NCBI GenBank assembly: GCA_030847615.1
Contig: JAUMIR010000001.1
Location: forward strand, 267,405,187-267,469,186
DNA: 64,000 nt
Reading direction: 5' to 3'
Origin: Gambelia wislizenii
Lineage: Eukaryota > Chordata > Lepidosauria > Squamata > Crotaphytidae
In this document: positions 46,206 through 54,754 of the stretch, in pieces
Numbering within the stretch: position 1 is the first letter of the stretch
Layout: each line of letters opens with the position of its first letter
The notes under the pieces: generated by a model
The model's input: only the letters and a program-made list of their open reading frames with translations
Told to the model about the DNA's origin: nothing
Databases searched by the model: none
Made by a program: the position numbers and the translations under genes

Positions 46206-47029
46206 AGAATTCTATGAGGATTATTTTGACCATTAAGAAAACCCCAATGTTATAGGATGAATTGCTAAGAAGTAAACTAGCAGATCATAAGGGAAATGGG
46301 CAGCCAAAGGCTCACTCACATAATGTCAACCTATGGTTACATTGCATTCTTACTTTCAATACACAATAATATTTCAATGGTATAAAACAGTGACAGAGAA
46401 TGTCTAGCCTATGAGATAATGAGCGCACAGGAATTCTCCTTCCAGCCTGCAAGCTACTTGTCCTGTAATATTCTATCAGTGATCAGAGATAAGAATTCAT
46501 TTAAAGGTATTTAAACTTTAAATACCCTGCATACAACTGCTTTCTTCTCTGAAAATAGGAAGCTCCTGCCCACTGCTGGAATGCAGCTTCCGAGACACTT
46601 TTCAAATTGAGATTTGACTCCTCAGCCAAAAAAAAGTTACCTGGTACCTGGTACACATGTTGTTACCCTACTTGTTTCCACTGGCACATGAACTTAGGAT
46701 CAGTGCCTAGAAGAATCTCTGGTTCCAGACAAACATTTAAAAGTATGATAAAAGAAAGGTGATGATACACAGAAATTCTTAAGATAAAATGGTGCTTGTA
46801 CTTTATATGTATGAAGATGTTGCTCTCTTTTTATTTTAAGCTAACATTTCAAATTGATTACTTCGTTGTTTTTAGCATTTGTTTTTATTGTAAACTTCTC
46901 TGAGTTTTTTAAAATGATATGCAGTCTACAATAGTAAAAATCTTCTTATTCTTTCATCCAGTGGCCTTTTCTTTGAGTAGGGAAAGAGAGGTGCATCACA
47001 ATTGCCCTTTGCATTATGTTACTACGAGG
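46206..47029. other. No gene; LINE-tail-like patch near 46880-46940
   Basis: 'attgtaaacttctctgagt' looks like a decayed L2-type tail. Otherwise nothing recognised. Confidence 0.4.
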
Positions 47030-47610
47030 TTGTCTAAATGGTGAAAATAACCCTCATGGAAATCACTGGGAATACGACCTGTCTAAATGGGTTTCCATAT
47101 CAATCCACAGTATTTGGAAAGAGGAGGCCCAAAACAGCAAAAACAACACATGAAAAGCCTTCATGCTTTTCCATAGTTTTTTTTTTTTAAAACAGCAAAG
47201 GGGGTGCGCATTCCTGCTCATCAAGAGAAGCGATTTGCTTTGAATCGCTCTCCCATATGAGCAAAAGTACAAAGCTGATTGGCCGGGCGAGCGTAAAACA
47301 GGGTATGGTGTGTGGTTTGTTTGGTTTTTGTTTGGTTTTTGTTTTTTGTTTTTTGCTGTCTTAACTCTGAAAATCATTCTATCACTCCAGTGCACCTTAG
47401 ACAATGTGTTAAAAAAAAAAAAAAGTTCAGCAGTGGCGAAGTAATAACATGAGTAAATCATTCGCGGCATCTGGCATGCAAAGCTTCTGGGGGTTGGGGG
47501 GGCCAAAAACACCATTAAGACAAGTCGCTGCTGCTATAAAATGCCATTACTGTGAGGTACTCCATTCCTCCTCCTCCCCCCCCCCCATATAGACGGGGCC
47601 TATGTCCTTC
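47030..47610 (+). mobile_element. Family-X repeat, reference copy
   Basis: Left end 'gaggttgtctaaatggtg', right end 'ccatatagacggggcc'. Interior blocks 'tcatggaaatcactgggaat', 'ccacagtatttggaaagagg', 'gcgcattcctgctcatc' and 'ctgattggccgggcgagcg' recur at 19908-20210 and, decayed, at 56866-57540. I infer a non-autonomous DNA transposon with ends like GGSCYGTCTATATGG. No transposase and no clear target duplication, so the superfamily is unknown. A (GTTTTT)n tract (47310-47355) is internal. Confidence 0.6.
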
Positions 47611-48433
47611 TATACCTAGTAGAACATTTACTGAAACTTATCACTGGATACCCTTGCTTTCTCCTGTTACTCATTTGATGAACCTTCACATCTGCCCTTC
47701 TCCATTTGAAAATACAGTACTCTCTTAAAGCAAAACTGTGTTAATTGTATAATTACATTTGCACACCAAGTCTTTTCTCTACCCCCATGCAATCTTAGAA
47801 TACAGTTTATCAAGAACTAGAAGTGGATTAGTCTATTACAAAGAAAAAAATCTCCCATATAAATCAATTAAATCAGGACTGAGGTTCATCCTTAACTATG
47901 AACACTTTTGTCTCTTTTAAGAAAAAAGCTTACAACAAAGATGTCCTAGGATCAATAATAGAGAGCTTATCAGAAAATCGCTGAAATGAGAAAAGGAAAG
48001 TACCATTGAGGAAAACAGGAAACTAGGAGCAGTAGGAAAGAACATGATTATCACCTCAGCACTGAAGGAAAATTGTCATGGGACTTCATGAACAAACAAA
48101 CAAAAAAGTTATTAACAGTCATCCTTGTTTCTTAAGATCAAAGATCCAAGGCTGCGAATTAAATCAGGCACATGGTAATTGCAAACACAAAGGCTTGGGT
48201 AACTGCCTGGAAAACCATTATGTTCCCACTATATATTATGAAGTATTGCAATAGTGTTTAGGGTGGTGGTCCTAAAGATTACCGTTTCTATATCACCATG
48301 AAGTAAATAGGTAAGTTTATCTCCTTTAGTTTATATTCAATCTGCCTCACCCAGTATTATCTGCCCCCTACAATGCACACCTTAGTTAGACTTTCTAAGC
48401 CTTTGTACCCTATAGATAAATGAAAACATTATA
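47611..48433. other. No gene seen
   Basis: AT-rich sequence. Nothing recognised. Confidence 0.5.
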
Positions 48434-49076
48434 TACAGTTTCCCCTCCACATTCGCGAACTCGGCATTCGTGGTTTTGATTATTCGCGGTTTTGGGAGCC
48501 CCCCCCGCCCTCCCAAAACCATGACACGGGGCCTCCGGAGGCCCTGTGAAGGCCCTGTGAGGGAGCGGGGAGGGCCGGGGAGGCCTCCACAGGGCCTTCG
48601 GAGACCCTCCGGAGGCCCCGTGAAGGCCTTGTGGGAGGGGGAGGGCCGCGGAGGCCCCGTGAAGGACCTGGGAGGGAGGGGGAGGGCCGCGGAGGCCTCC
48701 ACGGAGCCTTGCGTGGCCCCATGAAGGCCTTGGGGGGGAGTGGAGAGGGCCGCGGAGGCCCCATGAAGGCCTTGGGGGGGAGTGGAGAGGGCAGCGGAGG
48801 CCTCCATGGGGCCTCCGGAGCGTCTCCGTAGGCCCCATGAAGGCCCTGGGCGGGAGGGGGGAGGGCCGCAGAGGCATCCACGGAGCCTCGGGAGGGTCTC
48901 CGGAGGCCTGTGAAGGCCTTGGGAGGGAGTGGGGAGTCCGGGGAAAGCGACTATGGGGCCTCTGGAGGCCCCGTGGTCACTTTGGTGGGGGAGGGGGGCA
49001 ATCAATATTTGTGGATTTTTCACATTCGCGGGGGTCCATGGAACGTAACCCCCGTGAATGTGAAGGGACGACTGTA
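48434..49076 (+). mobile_element. Tigger-like MITE carrying a GC-rich minisatellite
   Basis: The ends TACAGTTTCCCCTCCACATTC and GTGAATGTGAAGGGACGACTGTA are inverted repeats with TA flanks, like 57640-57875. A second pair of words, 'attcgcgaactcggcattcg' and 'cattcgcgggggtccatgg', lies just inside. The centre (48520-48975) is a GC- and CpG-rich tandem array not found in the other copies. Confidence 0.8.
48520..48975. repeat. GC-rich minisatellite
   Basis: Imperfect repeats built from 'ggaggccccatgaaggcctt' and 'gggagggagtggggagggcc', with units near 42 and 74 bases (the two adjacent units around 48720-48800 are almost identical). Gly/Arg-rich and Pro-rich open frames up to 234 codons on both strands follow from the repeat and are not genes. 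Confidence 0.9.
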
Positions 49077-50462
49077 CATTTTCCATTCTTTAGAACCCTT
49101 TTTTTCCTTTCTCATTTCTCTTAGCAAACCTGAGACAAATATGGTACTTATAACAGGGGGGAGGGGAATAAAAACAGAATAATGTAAGGATAGAAATTAT
49201 GCTGAGTTTAACAAAACAATATTATCTTTTAGGACTGCCTCCATGAAAGTGCAGAAGGTATGTTTTGCAATACTCTTCCTGCCCCCAACCTCAGGCTAAG
49301 AAGAAGGAAAAAAACTTTATCTCTTTCTGACATAACCCAGGAAAGGTTATACTCTGCAGAAAAGACACATAAATAAGCATTAAGTTGAAGAGAGACCTCT
49401 ACGACCCTACTGTTTTAGTAACTCAGAACCAGACCACAGAATGCCTAAGCAATCTTCAAAGAGATGCTCCATGCACCTATATGTGAATTTTCCAAGTGAA
49501 TGCCAGCCTGGAAGGAAATGGGGGGGAGGGAGATGAGTTACACCTCCTTACTGCTGAATGCTGAGAGGTGTGGAGAGTGCTTGTTGTTTTCAAAAATGCA
49601 CAAAAATGCAAATATTAGTCACTGCACTCAATTCTAATACCCTATATCCTAAGTGGTCTAGGTTTACATGTAATAATCTACTTATGCATTGGAGTATATC
49701 CTCCAAATACCACACTACTGCCAAAAAGAATATTTTAACATATTTGACAGAGAATCTTGAACCATCTAAACAGGAAAATGCTTTTTAAAGAATTCAAGCA
49801 TTAGTTTACAAATTGGCAGTGGCAGTAGAGTTGCTCTGGGAAAACTGTTTGGTGGCTACTGAAAATCCCCAGCAAATAAATATCGTCAGGCTTCGGCTGA
49901 TGTTCATGTCCAAGCTCCATCCAGCATTGATTTTTATTTTTATTTTTTGTTTCACATTAATCTCAGTCCCCATCCCTACCCCAACAGTCACCACCTGTAT
50001 TACATAAATAAAACTGCCAGGACGAAACACTTCATGCATTTGGGGGTTTCATTATACAACAAGTTATTGTGGTTGCCATGCAATTCTTGTCTCTTTAACT
50101 TAAAAAGGGAAAGGCCATAGGTCTGTTAGTAATAGGTATATTTCAGGCATTGCTATTTAACAGCTGTTCAGATAGGTTCATGAGGGCAGTGGAAAGATAT
50201 TCAGAATTTCATATGCAGCAGGATTTCTGATTTCTGAACCAATGCTGCAAGAACTGCACAATAGATGATAATCATAGTAACGTGCTGTAAATCCATATTG
50301 AAGTGATATTTTTAGGTCCCACCACATCTGTCCGCAGGAATACACAACAATGTTGTTTTAAAGGGAAAAAAAACATAATCATGTATTCATGTACAAGTGT
50401 ACAATGGCTGCTTGAAGTAGTCATATATCTAATGACGGGGAAACAGGAGCACAGATTTTTAT
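49077..50462. other. No gene seen
   Basis: AT-rich sequence. No recognisable feature. Confidence 0.5.
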
Positions 50463-50520
50463 CTCATAGAATTGCAGAGTTGGAAGAGACCACGAGGGCC
50501 ATCTGCGCAATTGGACCATG
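50463..50520 (-). mobile_element. CR1 3' tip, antisense
   Basis: 'atagaattgcagagttggaa' and 'gagaccacgagggccatc' are the reverse complement of the CR1 3' end seen at 31270-31325. Confidence 0.7.
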
Positions 50521-50988
50521 ACGTGGTGTTGTAGTTTTTCCTTTCTCCTATCTCTAGCTTTTCTCAAGCATCACCCAGTTTGAATTAACACATTAAGAGG
50601 GGAACAGGGCTCCCCTCCATTGTTATTTGTCTCATGTGGAAAGAGTACAGATGTCCATCCCACTGAACCCACTGGAGCTTATTTCTGAGTAGATATGTAT
50701 ATAGTCACATTGTTTGTGTGAATGTAATATTGCTCTGCAGTAGAATCTCTCAAAGTAGCCAGTAATTTTTTCCAAATGCTGCACATTTACAAGTTACAGT
50801 TTCTTACGGCACTGTGCAGCTCTAGCATACACACACAGAGGATTAGTAATTCAAAAGGAAGGGGGGAAAGAAAACTAGTAGAACTAAAACTTAAAATATA
50901 TGATGAATGTGAATCTTAAAAAAGAAACAAATCTACAGGCAGACTTGAAGGAAGAGAATGTTACATTGGTACTTACCGTAAAGGTACT

Positions 50989-51111
50989 TTCTGTAGGGTG
51001 AATGGCAGGAAGAATCCGTAACACTTGGGAACTTAGGACCGCCCAGAAAAGTAGGAAGTTGAGCTAGCTTTGAATCTTTAAGCTCTTTGTTCTCCTCCAC
51101 GAGGCCAGTTC
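50989..51111. repeat. DIRS left inverted terminal repeat (3' side of element)
   Basis: Pairs with 56703-56827. By eye there are four substitutions, all transitions, and two single-base length differences near the tip. The 30 bases outside it (50959-50988, containing 'ttggtacttaccgtaaagg') have no partner at the right end but are copied in the internal complementary region. Confidence 0.93.
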
Positions 51112-51236
51112 GCTGACTAACAAAGCCCGAAGATCTCGAACAAGTCTCCGTTACCTAGGAATAAACACAGTTGTTATAGAATCCCAATGAAGTAATGCAT
51201 GACCCGGATGGTGTTGGATCTACAGTCACTGGGCGG

Positions 51237-51345
51237 GCTGGATTCTTCCTGCCATTCACCCTACAGAAAGTACCTTCACGGTAAGTACCAATGTAACATT
51301 CTGTAGGGGTGAGATGGCAGGAAGAATCCGTAACACTTGGGACAT
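51237..51345. repeat. DIRS internal complementary region (ICR)
   Basis: The first half (to about 51300) is the reverse complement of the element's left tip including its extension, with one mismatch. The second half (from about 51299) is the reverse complement of the right tip. They meet at 'gtaacattctgtagggg', exactly what joining the two ends in a circle would give. In the DIRS1 model this region templates completion of the circular cDNA. It lies between the recombinase stop and the left terminal repeat, its usual place. Confidence 0.95.
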
Positions 51346-51404
51346 ACCGAAGCTTCCATTTAGACCGTGGGTGGGAGTGACTATTTAGAGGCTTGCCCAG
51401 CAAG

Positions 51405-54272
51405 TTAAGGCTGTACCACTTCGTGCAGCACCCGTCTCCCAAAGGTGGCATCCGCCGACCTGAACTTGTCCACTTTATAGTGCCTGACGAACGTGGAGGG
51501 GGTACTCCAAGTTGCGGCTCTGCAGATTTCCTCCAGTGAGGCGTTAGTAGAGAAAACCACCATACTCGCCGCTGAGTGTGTGGAATGAGCCAGTACACCC
51601 AACGGGCGTGGTCTGTTGGCTGCGTCGTATGCTGCGAATATGCATGCCTTGATCCATGTAGCAATGGTTTGTCTTGACACCTTCTTCCCCATCGTCGTTG
51701 GGTTGAAGGCCACGAAGAGTGAGTCACACTTCTGAAAAGGAGCTGTCCTCTTAATGTAGATCTTTAAGGCCCTCCTTATGTCTAGTTTGTGCCATAACTT
51801 CTCCGTGGGATGCGACGGTTTAGGGCAGAAGGATGGTAGTGTAATTGGTTGAGCTACGTGGAAACTGGAAAGCACCTTAAGCTGAAAGGATGGGTCAGTG
51901 CGTAGCGAAACATAGCCTTCCCCGAATGAGCAGAGGTGTTCCCTCACCGATAAAGCGGTTAGCTCTGACACCCTTCTGGTGGATGTGATGGCCACCAAGA
52001 AGGCCACTTTGAGCATCAGGATGCGCAAGGATACTTTCTTTAGGGGCTCGAACGGATGGTGTGCAAGTTGCCGCAGTATGAGCAATAGGTTCCAGGATGG
52101 GAACCTGTGGTGTACCGGGGGTGACAACAGCGTTACCCCCCTCAGGAAACGTCTCACGTGTGGGTGGGTTGTTAACCTACCACCTTGGGGTCCCTGTAGA
52201 AGGGCCACCAAAGCTGCCACTTGCCTCTTGAGTGTATTCGGTCTGAGGCCTTTATCCAGGCCATCCTGCAGGAAGGCCAGCACATGCTGTGTGGATGCCT
52301 CTATCGGTGCTATATTGTGGGAGAGGCACCACTGCGAGAAGACCTTCCAGGTTGCTTGATAGATCCTTCTGGTTGATTGATGCCGAGAGGCTAGGAGGAT
52401 GGCGATCACCTTGTCATCGTAGCCGCACTCCTTCAGCGCCTGCCGCTCAATCTCCATGCTGTCAGTTGGAGCCAAGCTATGTTGGGGTGAGTGATTGGGC
52501 CCTGATGGAGTAGGTCCTCCTTCGGTGGTAGCCTCATTGGGGGCTGTACGGCCAGGTCCTTGAGGTCTGAGAACCAGGGGCGGTGTGGCCAGTAAGGTGC
52601 TATCAGGATCACCTGGGCCTGTTCCTGCCGAATTTTCCTGCAAACCTTGCCTATTAGCGGGAAGGGGGGGAAGAGGTACAGTAGGCCTGGCGGCCATGGT
52701 GAGCTGAGGGCGTCCGATGCTTCGGCCCCTGGGAGTGGGAACCTTGAGAAGAACCTTCTTAGCTTGGCGTTCTGGGGAGTTGCGAACAGGTCCACCTGCG
52801 GAACTCCAAATCTCACTTGTATTAAGTCGAATGTTGTCTGGTTCAGCTCCCATTCTCCTGGGAGAACCATGTGTCTGCTCAGATAGTCCGCCTGGAGGTT
52901 GGAATCCCCTTGTAGGTATTGGGCCGAGATGGATGCTACCGTTGCTTCCGCCCATCTGAAGAGGAGTTCCGCCTCCTGATGTAGTGACTTTGTCTTGGAT
53001 CCACCCTGTTTCGCAATGTAGGAGCAGGCTGTGTTGTTGTCTGTCCTCAGTAGGACGTGGCAGTCCCTGAGGCGGTGGGAGAAGTGAGTTAGGGCCAGGC
53101 ATGCAGCCCTCAGCTCCATCCAGTTTATGCTGTGTTTCCGTTCCTCCTGCGACCAGGTTCCCTGGACCACCTCGTTTCCGCAGTGTGCTCCCCAGCCTCG
53201 CAGACTTGCGTCTGAGGTGACTGTCACTTCGTACCTGATGCTGAACGGATATCCCCTGGCCAGGTTGGTTGCTCGTGTCCACCACAGGAGGGAGTCCCTC
53301 ACCTGGGGCAGGATGTGTAAGGGAAAATTCTCCCTCCAGGCTATCCGGTCCTGGTGTGGTAGCAGAAAGGATTGCAGGGGTCTGGAGTGAAATCTGGCCC
53401 ATGGTACTACTTGGATTGTTGAAATCATAAGACCGAACAGCCTCGCCAGGGCTGATAATGTTGGGGTCATGGTGGAGCATATTGCTAGGGCCTCCCTTTG
53501 TATTGCCCGTTGTCGGTCCACTGACAGTGATACCTGGCAGGATGAGGTGTCCAGCTGTACTCCCAGGTGTAAGATTGACTGCGCTGGGACGAGGATGCTC
53601 TTCTTGAAGTTTACTAGGAAGCCGTGGCTCTTCAGGCAGGCGATTGTGATCTGTAAGTCTGTCCTTGCCTTCTCCCTGGATTGAGCTCTCAGCAGGATGT
53701 CGTCCAGATAAGGGTACAAGCGGATCCCCTTTGTCCTGAGGAAAGCTATCAGTACCACCATGACCTTGGTGAATACCCTTGGAGCTGTCGAGAGCCCGAA
53801 TGGCAGTGCCTTGAATTGGAAGTGCTCCTCTCCGAAGGCGAATCTGAGGAACTGCCTGCTGTCTGGGTGCATCTTGATGTGTAGATAGGCTTCTGCCAGG
53901 TCGAGTGATGCTAGGAAGTCTCCTTCCTGCAGGGCTTCCCTTATCGATGAAAGTGTCTCCATCCGGAAACGCTTGTATGTAACGCACGAGTTTGTGTACT
54001 TCGGGTCTAGAACAGATCTGAGTGAACCGTCCTTTTTGGGTACCGTAAAGAAGAACGAATACACCCCTGAGAAACGCTGTGAGGGGGGCACTGGTTTGAT
54101 GGCTTCTATTTCCAGTAGGTGGTTGATGGCTGCCCTTAAGTCTACTGCCTTTTTGGGGTTGGAAGGAATTGGCGCTGGCATGAATCTGTTCCTTGGCTTT
54201 GAGTTGAACTCCACCTTGTATCCTTGGGCTATTGTCTCTAGGACCCACTTGTCTGTCGTGGAGTTCCGCCAT
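51405..54272 (-). CDS. Tyrosine recombinase (YR) of the DIRS element
   Basis: A 955-codon frame whose last ~350 residues (Met606 at 52457 onward) form a DIRS-type tyrosine recombinase that would insert the circular cDNA. The N-terminal SAM-like part is around STRRIYQATWKVFSQWCL. The catalytic domain shows Arg I in STRRVSEL (about residues 766-767), then HSTH at 896-899, W922 and the nucleophile Tyr932 in FVRHYKVDKF. The box HxxR should read His-x-x-Arg; here residue 899 is His (codon CAC, positions 51578-51576), a change explicable by CpG decay of CGC. Activity is therefore doubtful. Codons 1-605 overlap the RT/RNase H frame in another register and show no domain I recognise, so translation probably starts near Met606, close to the end of the RT frame at 52433. 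Confidence 0.88.
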   Translation of the reverse strand: MAELHDRQVGPRDNSPRIQGGVQLKAKEQIHASANSFQPQKGSRLKGSHQPPTGNRSHQTSAPLTAFLRGVFVLLYGTQKGRFTQICSRPEVHKLVRYIQAFPDGDTFIDKGSPAGRRLPSITRPGRSLSTHQDAPRQQAVPQIRLRRGALPIQGTAIRALDSSKGIHQGHGGTDSFPQDKGDPLVPLSGRHPAESSIQGEGKDRLTDHNRLPEEPRLPSKLQEEHPRPSAVNLTPGSTAGHLILPGITVSGPTTGNTKGGPSNMLHHDPNIISPGEAVRSYDFNNPSSTMGQISLQTPAILSATTPGPDSLEGEFSLTHPAPGEGLPPVVDTSNQPGQGISVQHQVRSDSHLRRKSARLGSTLRKRGGPGNLVAGGTETQHKLDGAEGCMPGPNSLLPPPQGLPRPTEDRQQHSLLLHCETGWIQDKVTTSGGGTPLQMGGSNGSIHLGPIPTRGFQPPGGLSEQTHGSPRRMGAEPDNIRLNTSEIWSSAGGPVRNSPERQAKKVLLKVPTPRGRSIGRPQLTMAARPTVPLPPLPANRQGLQENSAGTGPGDPDSTLLATPPLVLRPQGPGRTAPNEATTEGGPTPSGPNHSPQHSLAPTDSMEIERQALKECGYDDKVIAILLASRHQSTRRIYQATWKVFSQWCLSHNIAPIEASTQHVLAFLQDGLDKGLRPNTLKRQVAALVALLQGPQGGRLTTHPHVRRFLRGVTLLSPPVHHRFPSWNLLLILRQLAHHPFEPLKKVSLRILMLKVAFLVAITSTRRVSELTALSVREHLCSFGEGYVSLRTDPSFQLKVLSSFHVAQPITLPSFCPKPSHPTEKLWHKLDIRRALKIYIKRTAPFQKCDSLFVAFNPTTMGKKVSRQTIATWIKACIFAAYDAANRPRPLGVLAHSTHSAASMVVFSTNASLEEICRAATWSTPSTFVRHYKVDKFRSADATFGRRVLHEVVQP

Positions 54273-54754
54273 GTGTCTAGGAACCTGGACAGCCTCCCTC
54301 CTACTGGAATTTTCCTCGCGTCATGACTGTTGTCGCTGGGGTCCCCTCTGTGAAGAGGAGCCTCCTCTGCGGGTGGAGTTAGGATTGGTGAATGGAGTGT
54401 GGCGGATGACGTAGTTAGTTTTTGCCCAGGCTGGTCTGAAGGAGCGAAAGTCTCCCCATCTGCCATTTCCGCTGGAGCTACGAAAGGAACTGGACCTGGC
54501 AAATGGTTTCCTTCCAGATTTCCTATCTGGCTTCTTGCTAACAGATGGCATTGCTTGCTTCTTGTCCTTTGTTTCCACGAGGATATCCTTGAGTGCATCT
54601 TCTCCAAATAACTTGGTGCCCTTGAAAGCCGCGGTTGCCAGCGCGTTCTTTGTCTGGGCATCTGCATCCCAGTGTCTAACCCATAGTGAGCGCCTGGCCA
54701 AAGCTGTGGCCCCTGCCGCCCGGGCTGAGAAGGACAAGAGGTCCTGGGATGCAT
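52433..54754 (-). CDS. Reverse transcriptase-RNase H-methyltransferase-like polyprotein of the DIRS element
   Basis: A 773-codon open frame. Residues about 195-405 are the RT: SLDLAEAYLHIKM with Asp285, LPFGLSTAPRVFTKV, and the active site YLDD at 349-352. Residues about 508-630 are RNase H with all four acidic residues visible: Asp515 (TSDAS), Glu547 (NWMELRA), Asp572 (RTDNN) and Asp623 (QADYLSR). Residues about 645-735 (VDLFATPQNAK, FPPFPLIGKV, APYWPHRPWF) occupy the place of the Dam-like methyltransferase domain of DIRS elements. Codons 1-144 overlap the gag frame, which stops at 54321, just where recognisable RT sequence begins (about 54322), so the true start may be internal or by frameshift. 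No stop or missing key residue was seen. Confidence 0.92.
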   Translation of the reverse strand: MHPRTSCPSQPGRQGPQLWPGAHYGLDTGMQMPRQRTRWQPRLSRAPSYLEKMHSRISSWKQRTRSKQCHLLARSQIGNLEGNHLPGPVPFVAPAEMADGETFAPSDQPGQKLTTSSATLHSPILTPPAEEAPLHRGDPSDNSHDARKIPVGGRLSRFLDTWRNSTTDKWVLETIAQGYKVEFNSKPRNRFMPAPIPSNPKKAVDLRAAINHLLEIEAIKPVPPSQRFSGVYSFFFTVPKKDGSLRSVLDPKYTNSCVTYKRFRMETLSSIREALQEGDFLASLDLAEAYLHIKMHPDSRQFLRFAFGEEHFQFKALPFGLSTAPRVFTKVMVVLIAFLRTKGIRLYPYLDDILLRAQSREKARTDLQITIACLKSHGFLVNFKKSILVPAQSILHLGVQLDTSSCQVSLSVDRQRAIQREALAICSTMTPTLSALARLFGLMISTIQVVPWARFHSRPLQSFLLPHQDRIAWRENFPLHILPQVRDSLLWWTRATNLARGYPFSIRYEVTVTSDASLRGWGAHCGNEVVQGTWSQEERKHSINWMELRAACLALTHFSHRLRDCHVLLRTDNNTACSYIAKQGGSKTKSLHQEAELLFRWAEATVASISAQYLQGDSNLQADYLSRHMVLPGEWELNQTTFDLIQVRFGVPQVDLFATPQNAKLRRFFSRFPLPGAEASDALSSPWPPGLLYLFPPFPLIGKVCRKIRQEQAQVILIAPYWPHRPWFSDLKDLAVQPPMRLPPKEDLLHQGPITHPNIAWLQLTAWRLSGRR

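Noticed and set aside
48382..49086. Open frames up to 234 codons, Pro/Ser-rich on minus and Gly/Arg-rich on plus
   Set aside because: They run through a tandem GC-rich array with few stop-forming words, in several registers and on both strands. Repeat composition explains them.
51155..51727. 190-codon minus-strand frame across the recombinase C-terminus and the ICR
   Set aside because: Out of register with the recognisable recombinase domain, and it crosses the ICR. A shadow frame.
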